Shown here: positions 43,757 through 53,804 of the stretch, piece by piece
Numbering within the stretch: position 1 is the first letter of the stretch
How the letters are laid out: the number at the start of each line of letters is the position of its first letter
Assembly (NCBI GenBank): GCA_018401435.1
Contig: JAGYJW010000005.1
Location: forward strand, 62,001-126,000
Length of the DNA: 64,000 nucleotides
Direction: 5' to 3'
Source: Deltaproteobacteria bacterium
GTDB lineage: Bacteria; Myxococcota_A; UBA796; UBA2385
Position numbers and translations under genes: made by a program
Notes under the pieces: generated by a model
The model's input: the letters and a program-made list of their open reading frames with translations, nothing else
What the model was told of the DNA's origin: nothing
Database searches by the model: none

Positions 43757-45099
43757 TGGCGCGGATCTTCGTCGTGGACGACCATCCCGCCGTGGTCGAA
43801 TGGCTCACGGACGAGCTGGCCAACGAGGGCTACGAGGTCGAAGGCTGCGCCACACCGGCGGAGGCCCCGTCACGTATCCTCGCGGGCGCCTTCGACCTCG
43901 TCGTCGCCGATGTCGAGATGCCAGGACTGCGGGGGCTCGACCTGATGTCCATCGTCCACCGCGAGCGCCCCGACCAGCTCGTGATGCTGATCACCGCCTT
44001 CGGTTCCATCGACCTGGCCGTCCAGGCGCTGCGCGCCGGGGCCTGCGACTTCGTGACCAAGCCCTTCGCCATCGAGACCCTGGTGCTCGCCGTGGAGCAG
44101 GCGCTGCACGATCGCCGGATGCGGAAGGAGGTCGTGCGGGTGCTCCGCCCGTCCCGGTCCGTGGCCACCGAGGGGCTGGTCGCCCGGAGCGAGGCGATGC
44201 GGCGGGTTCTGGACCGCGCGGTCCGGGCTGCCCGGACTCGGGCTCCGGTGCTCCTGACCGGCGAGACGGGCGTGGGAAAGGGCACGATCGCGCGCTTCCT
44301 CCACGCCCGCAGCGATCGCCGGAACGCCCCCTTCGTCCAGCTCAACTGCGCCGCACTTCCGCAGGCGCTGGTCGAGGCCGAGCTGTTCGGCGTGCGACGC
44401 GGAGCCTTCACCGACGCGAGATCCGACCGCGAAGGGCTGTTCGACCGCGCGAGAGGTGGGACGATCCTGCTCGACGAGATCGGAGAGCTGCCCCTGGAGG
44501 CCCAACCCAAGCTGCTCCTGACCCTGGAGAGCGGACGGGTCCGTCCGGTGGGAGACGCGCGGGATCACACGGTGGACGTGCGGGTCGTCGCCGCGACCAA
44601 CCGACCGCTGGAGGAGGCCGTACGCGAGCGGCTGTTCCGCGCGGACCTGCTCTACCGCCTCGACGTGATTCGCATCGACATCCCGCCCCTACGCGAACGC
44701 CCCGACGACGTCGAGGGCCTCGTGGCCGCGCTCTTGGACCAGCTCTCGGCGCGCCACGGCCGCAGCGTCACGACCGTGACCGAGGAGGCGATGCGCTGGC
44801 TCGTGGCCCAGCCCTGGCCTGGCAACGTCCGGGAGCTGTCGAACGTGCTGGAGCGGGCGGTTGCCCTGGGCGAGCACGACGCGCTCACCCTGGCGGACGT
44901 CGCCGAGCCCCGCCCGACGGCGGCGGACGGTCCCCCGGAGAGCCTCGACGAGGCGGTGGCGACCGGGCTCCCGCTGGAGGACCTCCAGCGGACCTACATG
45001 CGCAAGGTCCTCGATGCCTGCGGGGGGAACATGTCGGAGGCGGCGCGCAGGCTCGGGGTGGATCGGCGGACGCTGTACCGTTGGATGGCGGAGCCGTAG
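43756..45099 (+). CDS. NtrC-family sigma-54 response regulator with variant GAFTDA loop
   Basis: 447 residues. Receiver domain 1-120 with phosphoacceptor Asp52 (VVADVEMPG). AAA+ domain 140-375: Walker A GETGVGKG at 169-176, the sigma-54 contact loop GAFTDA at 216-221 instead of the canonical GAFTGA, Walker B ILLDEIGELP, and the arginine-finger region LFRADLLYRLDV. A C-terminal Fis-type helix-turn-helix lies at about 420-445 (GGNMSEAARRLGVDRRTLYRW). A Gly to Asp change in the loop is found in some natural activators, but it can weaken sigma-54 contact. Likely target: the promoter at 42222-42236. Confidence 0.93.
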   Translation: MARIFVVDDHPAVVEWLTDELANEGYEVEGCATPAEAPSRILAGAFDLVVADVEMPGLRGLDLMSIVHRERPDQLVMLITAFGSIDLAVQALRAGACDFVTKPFAIETLVLAVEQALHDRRMRKEVVRVLRPSRSVATEGLVARSEAMRRVLDRAVRAARTRAPVLLTGETGVGKGTIARFLHARSDRRNAPFVQLNCAALPQALVEAELFGVRRGAFTDARSDREGLFDRARGGTILLDEIGELPLEAQPKLLLTLESGRVRPVGDARDHTVDVRVVAATNRPLEEAVRERLFRADLLYRLDVIRIDIPPLRERPDDVEGLVAALLDQLSARHGRSVTTVTEEAMRWLVAQPWPGNVRELSNVLERAVALGEHDALTLADVAEPRPTAADGPPESLDEAVATGLPLEDLQRTYMRKVLDACGGNMSEAARRLGVDRRTLYRWMAEP

Positions 45100-45100
45100 G

Positions 45101-45363
45101 TCAAGGACCCGACCCGGCGCCCCGGCCGTACTGCCGGGCGCTCCGCTCGATTCGGCGGGCATCCCCCTCCTCGCCCTCAGCCCGAGCGGCCCGGGCCCCG
45201 GAGTCCGCCGCGTCGGCGGCCTCGGCGAACCGACCCTGTCCGGCCAGGGTCGCCGCAAGGGCTTCGAGGAAGCGGTAGTCGTCGGACCAGCCTCGGTCCG
45301 CCGCGAGGCGCAGCAGGCGCTCCCCCTCCGTGCCAATGTAAGTGAGACAGTCACCCCCTTCGA
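45101..45363 (-). pseudogene. C-terminal relic of a TPR protein
   Basis: A minus-strand frame ending with TGA at 45103-45101 reads ERLLRLAADRGWSDDYRFLE, then ALAATLAGQGRFAEAADAAD and ARRIERSARQYGRG, the typical end of myxobacterial/planctomycete TPR proteins. An in-frame stop lies just upstream and there is no start codon, so only the tail survives. It is convergent with the response regulator gene (two bases between stops) and marks the right side of the island. Confidence 0.6.
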
Positions 45364-45459
45364 GTTTACTGAGCAGGGCGGCCCGGGACGCTGCGGCGGG
45401 GAGGGCAGGTGAGCGGCTGCGACCACCCGTGCGGCTGCGACCGGGTGGGAGGGGTGGCC

Positions 45460-45717
45460 ATGACGAGCCCCCACGACCTGCTCAGCCTCTCCGATGCGGT
45501 CCAGCGGATGGGCATGCGGAAGGAGGACGCGCAGACGTGGTTGCGCTCCCGGCATCTGATTCGCCGTGTCGCCGGTCGGCAGCGCGTCATCTGGGGCGAT
45601 GTCCTGGACGCCATCCGACGCGACTCTCCCAGCCCCGCCGATGACCCGATGCAGGGCGCGCCGCAGCGACGCGGCGTAGAGGCCCGTCGCCACTGGAAGA
45701 TGACCGACGCCTTCTGA
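45460..45717 (+). CDS. Excisionase-like helix-turn-helix protein
   Basis: 85 residues from ATG 45460, preceded by GGGAGGGG. The first 55 residues (LLSLSDAVQRMGMRKEDAQT, WLRSRHLIRRVAGRQRVIWG) match the small winged-helix fold of excisionase/MerR-like DNA-binding proteins, where a tyrosine-to-arginine-rich wing contacts DNA. The tail is basic and disordered. Small proteins like this control excision or act as repressors on mobile elements; no integrase is present in the window. Followed by a strong hairpin. Confidence 0.7.
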   Translation: MTSPHDLLSLSDAVQRMGMRKEDAQTWLRSRHLIRRVAGRQRVIWGDVLDAIRRDSPSPADDPMQGAPQRRGVEARRHWKMTDAF

Positions 45718-45745
45718 GCCGGCCGACCCCACCCACCCACGCAGA

Positions 45746-45777
45746 CGACCCCCATCCGCCGAAGCCGATGGGGGTCG
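45746..45777. terminator. Hairpin between convergent genes
   Basis: An 11-bp perfect stem, CGACCCCCATC (45746-45756) with GATGGGGGTCG (45767-45777), and a 10-base loop. It lies 29 bp after the excisionase-like gene and 110 bp from the end of ahcY on the other strand, so it can terminate transcription from either side. No T tract on either strand. Confidence 0.6.
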
Positions 45778-45889
45778 CGAGGTTGCGGTGGAGGGGCGCC
45801 TCAGCCGGCTCGGGGACGCCACTCTGTGTACGCCTCACTGACTTCTGTGCACAGACTGGCCGAGAGCACCCACCACAACGGCATCGCCA

Positions 45890-47458
<1,569 letters not shown>

Positions 47459-47512
47459 GGGGGACCTCGCGAAGGGGATGGGGGCGGTCGGCCCGGCTGG
47501 CGGGCGTCGCTC

Positions 47513-47538
47513 CATCCGTATACCCGGATGAACGGATG
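47513..47538. promoter_or_regulatory. Candidate operator for the ArsR-type regulator (ahcY side)
   Basis: CATCCG (47513-47518) and CGGATG (47525-47530) form an inverted repeat with a TATACC centre, and a second CGGATG follows at 47533-47538. The site lies 55-80 bp upstream of ahcY and touches the start codon of the regulator, a good position for repression of both genes. Confidence 0.5.
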
Positions 47539-48564
47539 AAGGGCAAGGCAAGCGCGCGATCGACCCCCCAACCCGCCCGGAGTTCCCCGTTGTCAGCCGA
47601 CATCTACCAGGATCTCAGCACGCTCTCGGACGCGACCCGGGTGCGGCTGCTGCGCTTGTTGGAGCAGGAGGAGCTGGGCGTGGGCGAGCTGGCCCGGATC
47701 GTCCAGCTGCCCCAGAGCACCGTCAGCCGGCACCTCAAGACCCTGCACACCCAGGGATGGGTGCAGCGCCGCCAGGACGGCCCGGCCAGCCTGCTGCGCA
47801 TGTCCGCCGCGGCCCTGTCACCCATGGCGGGCCGGCTGTGGGCGGTCGTTCGCGAAGAGACGGAGCCCGACTATGCCGAGGACGCCCGGCGCCTGCAGAG
47901 CCTGCTCGCCCTGCGCGGTGGGGACTCCCGCGAGTTCTTTCGCCGACACGCCGGTCAGTGGGCCGCTCTGCGCCGCGACCTCTACGGCGAGGGCTTCACC
48001 CTGGCCGCCCTGCTCAGCCTGCTGCCCGAGGGGCTGACGGTGGCCGACCTGGGCTGCGGTTCGGGCGAGGCCCTGGCCGGTCTGGCGCCCGCCGTGCGCC
48101 GGGCCATCGGCATCGACCGCGAAGAGGCCATGCTGGCGGCCGCGGCCACGCGCACCGCGGGCCTGGCCAATGTCGAGCTGCTGCAGGGGGATCTGGACGC
48201 CCTGCCCCTGCCGGATGGCGCCCTGGACGCCGCGCTGTGCAGCCTGGTCCTGCACCATGTGGTCGATGTCCAGCCGGTGATGGCCGAGGTGGCCCGGGTG
48301 CTCAAGCCCGGCGGGCGCTTCGTGCTGCTGGATATGCTGCCCCACGACCAGCAGGAGCTTCGCCGCGCCATGGGCCACCAGCACCTGGGCTTCGCTCAAG
48401 ACACGCTGGAGCTGGCTGCCGGCCGCGCCCGGCTGCGGCTGCTCCGCTACAGCCCCCTGCCCGAGGCGCCGGGCGCCTTGGGGCCCGGGCTCTTCGTGGC
48501 GGTGCTGGGCCGGGACCCCGACCCCTCCCGAAAGGCAGCCCATGGCGGCCTGCGCCCGGGCTAA
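47536..48564 (+). CDS. ArsR-family regulator fused to a methyltransferase domain, SahR-like
   Basis: 342 residues. Residues 20-95 are an ArsR winged helix ([40 protein letters not shown]). Residues 160-285 are a class I SAM-binding fold with motif [16 protein letters not shown], Asp/Glu of motif II in GIDREEAML and [18 protein letters not shown]. Position divergent to ahcY suggests a regulator that reads SAH or SAM, as SahR does in other Proteobacteria; whether the methyltransferase fold is a sensor or still catalytic is open. A later TTG start (47590) would leave the operator entirely outside the gene. Confidence 0.85.
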   Translation: MKGKASARSTPQPARSSPLSADIYQDLSTLSDATRVRLLRLLEQEELGVGELARIVQLPQSTVSRHLKTLHTQGWVQRRQDGPASLLRMSAAALSPMAGRLWAVVREETEPDYAEDARRLQSLLALRGGDSREFFRRHAGQWAALRRDLYGEGFTLAALLSLLPEGLTVADLGCGSGEALAGLAPAVRRAIGIDREEAMLAAAATRTAGLANVELLQGDLDALPLPDGALDAALCSLVLHHVVDVQPVMAEVARVLKPGGRFVLLDMLPHDQQELRRAMGHQHLGFAQDTLELAAGRARLRLLRYSPLPEAPGALGPGLFVAVLGRDPDPSRKAAHGGLRPG

Positions 48565-48594
48565 GCTGGGCGGGACGCACCCCTGGGAGGACAG

Positions 48595-49137
48595 ATGATT
48601 CGACTGGCGCTGTGGGCCACCCTGATGCTGGTGGGCTGCAAGGACAAGGCCGAAGAAGACACCGGCGAAGGCGAGCTGATCGACGCCTCGGGTGATGGCG
48701 ACGATGGCGAGTGCGGGGGCACCCCCTCGGTGATCACCTCGGTGACCTGCACCCCCACCATCGGCGATGTCGGGGATCAGCTCGACCAGCCCATCCTGCG
48801 CTTCGACGTGGTGGCCACCGACGAAGACGGCGATCTGGACGCCTATCGCCTGAGCCTCTACCTGGACGAGACCATCGACGGCGTGGTGCTTCCCGAAGGC
48901 AGCCCCTATGGGCCCTCCACCGGCACCACCGACGGCGGCGAATGCACCACCACCGAGGTCAACCTGGGCCTGCGGGCGGGCATCCCTGGCACCTTCCCGG
49001 CCCTGGAGACCCGCTACGAGTGGGGCCTGGTCCTGACCGACGCCGGCGGCGTGGACAGCGCGATCTACACCGTGGCCTGCACCACCCCCGACGCCAGCGG
49101 CATGGGCGATCCCATGACCGAGCCCACCGGCGGTTGA
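48595..49137 (+). CDS. Small hypothetical lipoprotein
   Basis: 180 residues, ATG 48595 after GGGAGGACAG. Lipoprotein signal ending MLVGC (Cys15), an acidic linker, then a domain of about 115 residues with four cysteines and an Ig/Cadherin-like look (PILRFDVVATDEDGDLDAYR). No family recognised. It follows the ArsR-methyltransferase gene by 30 bp and precedes purM by 34 bp, all on the same strand. Confidence 0.75.
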   Translation: MIRLALWATLMLVGCKDKAEEDTGEGELIDASGDGDDGECGGTPSVITSVTCTPTIGDVGDQLDQPILRFDVVATDEDGDLDAYRLSLYLDETIDGVVLPEGSPYGPSTGTTDGGECTTTEVNLGLRAGIPGTFPALETRYEWGLVLTDAGGVDSAIYTVACTTPDASGMGDPMTEPTGG

Positions 49138-49171
49138 CGCCAGCGGGCGCCGGGCGGATTAGGGCGCCGGC

Positions 49172-50197
49172 ATGAGCACCCCTCCCGAACGTGACGCCTA
49201 CCGCCAGGCCGGAGTCGACATCGACGCCGGCGAGGCCGTGGTGCAAGGCATCCGCGAACACGTCGAATCCACCCGCACGCCGGGGGTCATCGGCGGCATT
49301 GGCGGCTTTGGCGGCCTCTTCACCCTGGGCGGGCGCTTCCGCGACCCGGTGCTGGTCAGCGGCACCGACGGCGTGGGCACCAAGCTGCTGGTGGCCCAGC
49401 GCATCGGCCGCCACGACAGCATCGGCGTCGACCTGGTCGCCATGTGCGTCAACGACGTGATTGTGTGCGGGGCAGAACCCTTGTTCTTCCTCGACTATTT
49501 CGCAACTGGCGTTCTTTCCCCCGACGTGACGGTGCAGGTGGTCGCCGGCATCGCCGAGGGCTGCCGCCAGGCCGGCTGCGCCTTGATCGGCGGCGAGACG
49601 GCCGAGATGCCCGGCATGTATGGCCCCGGCCACTACGATCTGGCGGGCTTCTGCCTGGGGGCGGTGGAACGCGACGCCTTGTTGGATGGCAGCCGCATCC
49701 AGGTCGGTGACGCCCTGGTGGGCCTGCCCAGCAGCGGCGTGCACAGCAACGGCTACAGCCTGGTGCGCAAGCTGGTGGACGGGCTGGACTGGGCCCAGGA
49801 TCACGGCCTGGGCCAGCCCCTGGCCGACGCCCTGCTGGCCCCCACGCGCATCTATGTGCGCGACTGCAACCGCCTGCGGGCGGACTTCGACCTGCGCGGG
49901 CTCTGCCACATCACTGGGGGCGGCTTCCCCGGAAATATCCCCCGGGTGCTGCCCGATGGGACCGGGGTGATCCTGGACGCCGGGTCCTGGCCGGTGCCGC
50001 CGCTCTTCGATCTGCTGCAGCGGCTGGGCGATCTCAGCCCCCGCGAGATGCAGCGCACCTTCAACAACGGCCTGGGCATGATCGCGATCCTGCCCGCGGA
50101 TCAGGCGGCGGCGGCAGCGGCAGCGGTGGGTGGCTTTGTGGTGGGCCGCGTGGTGCCGGCGGCAGAGGCCGGCCCCGACCGGGTGGCGGTGCGATGA
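49172..50197 (+). CDS. purM: Phosphoribosylformylglycinamidine cyclo-ligase
   Basis: 341 residues, standard length. PurM closes the imidazole ring: it converts FGAM and ATP to AIR in purine synthesis. Conserved blocks: [10 protein letters not shown] near the start, [14 protein letters not shown], the [27 protein letters not shown] region (ATP/Mg2+ site), [11 protein letters not shown] and the [13 protein letters not shown] glycine-rich loop. Its stop overlaps the purN start (ATGA). Confidence 0.97.
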   Translation: MSTPPERDAYRQAGVDIDAGEAVVQGIREHVESTRTPGVIGGIGGFGGLFTLGGRFRDPVLVSGTDGVGTKLLVAQRIGRHDSIGVDLVAMCVNDVIVCGAEPLFFLDYFATGVLSPDVTVQVVAGIAEGCRQAGCALIGGETAEMPGMYGPGHYDLAGFCLGAVERDALLDGSRIQVGDALVGLPSSGVHSNGYSLVRKLVDGLDWAQDHGLGQPLADALLAPTRIYVRDCNRLRADFDLRGLCHITGGGFPGNIPRVLPDGTGVILDAGSWPVPPLFDLLQRLGDLSPREMQRTFNNGLGMIAILPADQAAAAAAAVGGFVVGRVVPAAEAGPDRVAVR

Positions 50198-50838
50198 AGG
50201 TGCCCGTGGGGGTGCTGCTGAGCGGCTCGGGCACCAACCTGCAAGCCCTGATGGACGCCTGCGCGGCACCGTCCTTTCCGGCCGAGATCCGGCTGGTGAT
50301 CAGCAACCGGGCCGACGCCTACGGGCTGGAGCGCGCGCGGCTCGCGGGAATCCCGACCCTGTGCGTGCCCCACCGGGGGCGCAGCCGCGCCGACTTCGAG
50401 GCCGAGCTGGTGGCCGCCTTTCAGGGGGCTGGCGTGCAGTGGATCTGCTGCGCGGGCTTCATGCGGGTGCTCACGCCGGCCTTCCTCGACGCCTTCCCCA
50501 ACCGCGTGCTCAACATCCACCCGGCCCTGCTGCCCGCCTTTCCCGGGCTGGATGGGCAGGGGCAGGCCCACGCCGCCGGGGTGCGCATCGCCGGGGCCAC
50601 CGTGCACCTGGTGGACGCCGGCACCGACACCGGGCCCATCCTCTGCCAGGGGGCGGTGCCCGCCTTGCCCGCAGACGACCGAGATGCGCTCCAGCAGCGC
50701 ATTCTCGCGATGGAGCACCGCCTCTACCCCATGGCCCTGCGCTGGGCGGCGGAGGGGCGCATCCAGTTGACGGGCCGGCAGGTGCAGATCGACCTGCTGC
50801 CGGGAGAGGCCCTGGCCCTGTGGGAAGCCGCCGGCTGA
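50194..50838 (+). CDS. purN: Phosphoribosylglycinamide formyltransferase
   Basis: 214 residues. PurN transfers the formyl group of 10-formyl-THF to GAR. Evident features: the N-terminal [19 protein letters not shown] nucleotide loop, the catalytic [12 protein letters not shown] (Asn and His), the folate/Asp block [22 protein letters not shown] overlap with purM indicates coupled translation. It ends three bases from the stop of the convergent rel gene. Confidence 0.96.
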   Translation: MKVPVGVLLSGSGTNLQALMDACAAPSFPAEIRLVISNRADAYGLERARLAGIPTLCVPHRGRSRADFEAELVAAFQGAGVQWICCAGFMRVLTPAFLDAFPNRVLNIHPALLPAFPGLDGQGQAHAAGVRIAGATVHLVDAGTDTGPILCQGAVPALPADDRDALQQRILAMEHRLYPMALRWAAEGRIQLTGRQVQIDLLPGEALALWEAAG

Positions 50839-50841
50839 GGC

Positions 50842-53010
50842 TCAGGCCCCCGCGGCTTGCTCGCGCACGCGGTCCACGCTGATGACGTGGTTGATCTTCT
50901 CGATGTTGCGGATCAGCCGGGCGAGCTGCTTGACGTCGGCGATGCTGACCTCGAGGGTGAAGAGGGCCTTGTGGTCGTCGATGCCGCGGGCCTCCATGCG
51001 GGTGACGTTGACGTCGGTGCTCTTGCAGGCGGCGCCGATCTCCGCGAGCATCCCCGGCTCGTCGCTGCAGATGATGCGCAGCTCGCCGGAATGCAGGCCC
51101 TTGGCGCCCCGGTGCCACTCGACCGGCACCCGGCGGTCCTCCTCCAGCGAGAGGATCTGGCGGCAGCTCTGGTGGTGCACGGTGATGCCCCGCCCGCGCG
51201 TGATGTAGCCAATGACAGGCTCGCCGGGCAACGGAGCGCAGCAGCGGGCGTAGTTGACCAGGACGTCGGTCTCGCCGTTGATCAGGACCGGGCTCTCGGT
51301 CCGGCGCCGCAGCTTGTTGAAGAGGTTGGTGAGGGCGCCGGGCTTCTCATCGGGGTCCTCGTCCTGCAGATCCTCCGCCGGGATGAGGTCGGCCAGCAGC
51401 TTTCGCACCGGCAGGTGACCCTGGGCCAGCGCCAGGAAGAGCAGCTCTTCGCGGCGGTGGCCGTGCTTCTTGGCAGCTTCGAGCAAGGCCCCGGACTTGA
51501 GCAGCTTGTTGAAGCTGTGACCGCGCTTTCGAAGCTCGTTTTCGAGGAGTTGGCGCCCCGTTTCGCGGCCCTTCTCGCGCTCTTCTTCGCGCACATGGCG
51601 GCGGATCTTGGACAGGGCCTTGCCCGTCTTGGCCCACTCCAGCCAGTCGCGGTTGGGCTTCTGGTCGGGCTTGCGCAGCACCTCGATGGTGTCGCCAGCC
51701 TGCACCGGGTAGCGCAGGGGCACCATGCGGCCGTTCACCAGGGCGCCGGTGCAGGTGCTGCCCACCTGGGTGTGGATGGCGTAGGCGAAGTCCAACACCG
51801 TGGCGCCGGTGGGCAGGAACTTCACGTCGCCCCGCGGCGTGAAGACGAAGATCTCGTCGCTGAACAGCTCGACCTTGACCGTCTCCAGGAACTCGGCCGG
51901 GTCGTCCACCTCTTGCGCGGCCTCCAGAAGCTCGCGCAGGCGGGCAATCTTGGAGAGGTCCTCGCGCGAGATGGCGAGGTGACCCTCTTTGTAGCGCCAG
52001 TGGGCCGCGATGCCGAGCTCGGCGATGCGGTGCATCTCGTGGGTCCGGATCTGGACCTCGATCTGCCGGCCATCCTGGGTGCGCACCACCGTGTGAAGCG
52101 ACTGGTAGCCGTTGCTCTTGGGGTTGGCGATATAGTCCTTCAGCCGCTCGGGGACGTGGCGGTAGGAGGCGTGCACCAGGCCCAGGGCGGTGTAGCACTG
52201 GCCGAGATCGTCCACGAAGACGCGAAAGGCGTCGAGGTCGTGAATCTGCTCGAAGGCCAGGTTCTGGCTGCGCATCTTCTGGTAGATGCTCCAGAGGTGC
52301 TTGGGCCGACCGCGCACCTCGCAGGGCAGGCCCCGCTCGTGCAAGTGCTCTTCAAGGCCCTTGGCGGTCTGGGCGATCCAGGCCTGGCGTTCGGGCCGGC
52401 CCTCGCCCACCTTGTTCTCGAGGCCGGCGTAGACATCGGGATGCAGGTAGCGGAAGCAGAGGTCTTCCAGCTCGCCCTTGTAGCGGCTCAGCCCCAGCCG
52501 GTTGGCGATGGGGGCGTAGATGTCCATCGTCTCGTTGGAGATAGCGGCCTGCCGGTCGGCCTTCATATGCTCCATCGTGCGCATATTGTGCAGACGGTCG
52601 GCCAGCTTGACCAGAATCACCCGCACATCCTTGGCCATGGCCAGGACCAGCTTGCGGAAGTTCTCGGCCTCCGCCTCTTGCTTGGTGCGGAAGTTGAGCT
52701 TGCCGATCTTGGTGACGCCATCGACCATCTCGGCCACATCGGGGCCGAACTGGGCGGCCAGCTCTTCTTTGGTGGCCAGGCAGTCTTCCATCGTGTCGTG
52801 CAGCAGCCCGACCGAGATGGTGTCCACGTCCATGCGCAGCTCGGCCAGGAGCCCGGCCACCGCGATGGGGTGGGTGAGGTAGGGCTCGCCGCTGCGGCGA
52901 AGCTGTCCGGCGTGGGCCCGCGCCGAGTAGACGTAGGCCCGCATGATGAGGTCGATGTCGGCGTCGGGCGAGTAGCCCTTGACCGTCTCGAGGATGTCGT
53001 TGAGTCGCAT
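50842..53010 (-). CDS. Bifunctional (p)ppGpp synthetase/hydrolase, Rel/SpoT type
   Basis: 722 residues from ATG 53010. Domains in order: HD hydrolase (His71-Asp72 and Glu75-Asp76 in HDTMED), synthetase with the conserved IANPKSNGYQSLHTVV and an RLKD motif (RXKD class, as in bifunctional Rel, not the EXDD of RelA-only enzymes), TGS (VFTPRGDVKFLPTGATVLDF), zinc-finger/helical region (NYARCCAPLPGEPVIGYITRG) and a C-terminal ACT domain. It makes and degrades the stringent-response alarmone. Both catalytic sites look intact. Confidence 0.95.
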   Translation of the reverse strand: MRLNDILETVKGYSPDADIDLIMRAYVYSARAHAGQLRRSGEPYLTHPIAVAGLLAELRMDVDTISVGLLHDTMEDCLATKEELAAQFGPDVAEMVDGVTKIGKLNFRTKQEAEAENFRKLVLAMAKDVRVILVKLADRLHNMRTMEHMKADRQAAISNETMDIYAPIANRLGLSRYKGELEDLCFRYLHPDVYAGLENKVGEGRPERQAWIAQTAKGLEEHLHERGLPCEVRGRPKHLWSIYQKMRSQNLAFEQIHDLDAFRVFVDDLGQCYTALGLVHASYRHVPERLKDYIANPKSNGYQSLHTVVRTQDGRQIEVQIRTHEMHRIAELGIAAHWRYKEGHLAISREDLSKIARLRELLEAAQEVDDPAEFLETVKVELFSDEIFVFTPRGDVKFLPTGATVLDFAYAIHTQVGSTCTGALVNGRMVPLRYPVQAGDTIEVLRKPDQKPNRDWLEWAKTGKALSKIRRHVREEEREKGRETGRQLLENELRKRGHSFNKLLKSGALLEAAKKHGHRREELLFLALAQGHLPVRKLLADLIPAEDLQDEDPDEKPGALTNLFNKLRRRTESPVLINGETDVLVNYARCCAPLPGEPVIGYITRGRGITVHHQSCRQILSLEEDRRVPVEWHRGAKGLHSGELRIICSDEPGMLAEIGAACKSTDVNVTRMEARGIDDHKALFTLEVSIADVKQLARLIRNIEKINHVISVDRVREQAAGA

Positions 53011-53126
53011 GACTCCCGGACCCTCCGACCGGGCGGCGCACAGAAGTGTAGGCCAGGCGCGGGCGGGCGTCACCCCAAATGGCGCGCCCCCGCACCTGAG
53101 TACCTGAACCTGCCCCTATACCTACC

Positions 53127-53804
53127 TCAAACCACAGGGGTTGCCGGATCTTCCGCGCCGGCCACAAAGCGGCGCACCAGGCTGTCCAGGCGCGAACGCC
53201 GGCGAAGCTCGGCGACGATCACCGCCTGGAACTGGTCGTGGGCGCTGGACAGATCGTCGTTGACCACCAGGTAGTCGAACTCGCCGCAGTGTTCGATCTG
53301 CAGGCGGGCTTCGGAGAGGCGTCGCGCGATGACCGCCTCGCTGTCGGTGGCCCGGCGGCGCAAGCGGCGCTCCAGGGCGTCAAAGCTGGGCGGCAAGACA
53401 AAGATGCTGATCGCGTCGGCCATGGCCGCCCGCACCTGTCGCGCGCCCTGCTGATCGATCTCGAGCAGGATGCTGCGACCGCCGGCCAGGGCGGCGTCCA
53501 CTGGCGCGCGCGGGGTGCCATAGCGGTTGCCATAGACCTCGGCCCACTCCAGCATCTGGCCGCCGTCCACCAGCTCGGCAAAGCGAGCCTGATCGACGAA
53601 ATGGTAGTCTTCACCGTCTTTTTCACCCACACGTTCCGGTCGCGTGGTGGCAGAGACCGAAAAGCCCAGCTCGGGGATGACCTGCAGGGCCTTCTTGACC
53701 AGGGTGGTCTTGCCCGTGCCCGAGGCGCCCGTGATGACGAAGAGGGCGCCCCGATCGGGCCGGGTCCAGGTGGACAGGTCGAGGGCCATGGGCGCTCCAG
53801 ACAT
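53127..53804 (-). CDS. gmk: Guanylate kinase
   Basis: 225 residues from ATG 53804 (ATG 53789 also possible). Phosphorylates GMP to GDP with ATP. The P-loop GASGTGKTT lies at 26-34; the GMP-binding TTRPERVGEKDGEDYHFV and the LLEIDQQGARQVRA block are conserved, with the lid RRRLRRRATDSEAVIARRL. Its start overlaps the stop of the TIGR02757 gene (TGATG). In many bacteria gmk follows yicC and sits near rel/spoT, as here. Confidence 0.95.
   Translation of the reverse strand: MSGAPMALDLSTWTRPDRGALFVITGASGTGKTTLVKKALQVIPELGFSVSATTRPERVGEKDGEDYHFVDQARFAELVDGGQMLEWAEVYGNRYGTPRAPVDAALAGGRSILLEIDQQGARQVRAAMADAISIFVLPPSFDALERRLRRRATDSEAVIARRLSEARLQIEHCGEFDYLVVNDDLSSAHDQFQAVIVAELRRRSRLDSLVRRFVAGAEDPATPVV

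Noticed and set aside
47459-47535. SAH riboswitch upstream of ahcY
   Set aside because: The conserved core of the SAH riboswitch is not present in the short leader; a DNA palindrome next to an ArsR-type gene explains regulation better.
50857-53274. 805-codon plus-strand open frame opposite rel/spoT
   Set aside because: Antisense shadow created by high GC at third positions; the minus strand encodes an unmistakable Rel/SpoT protein.
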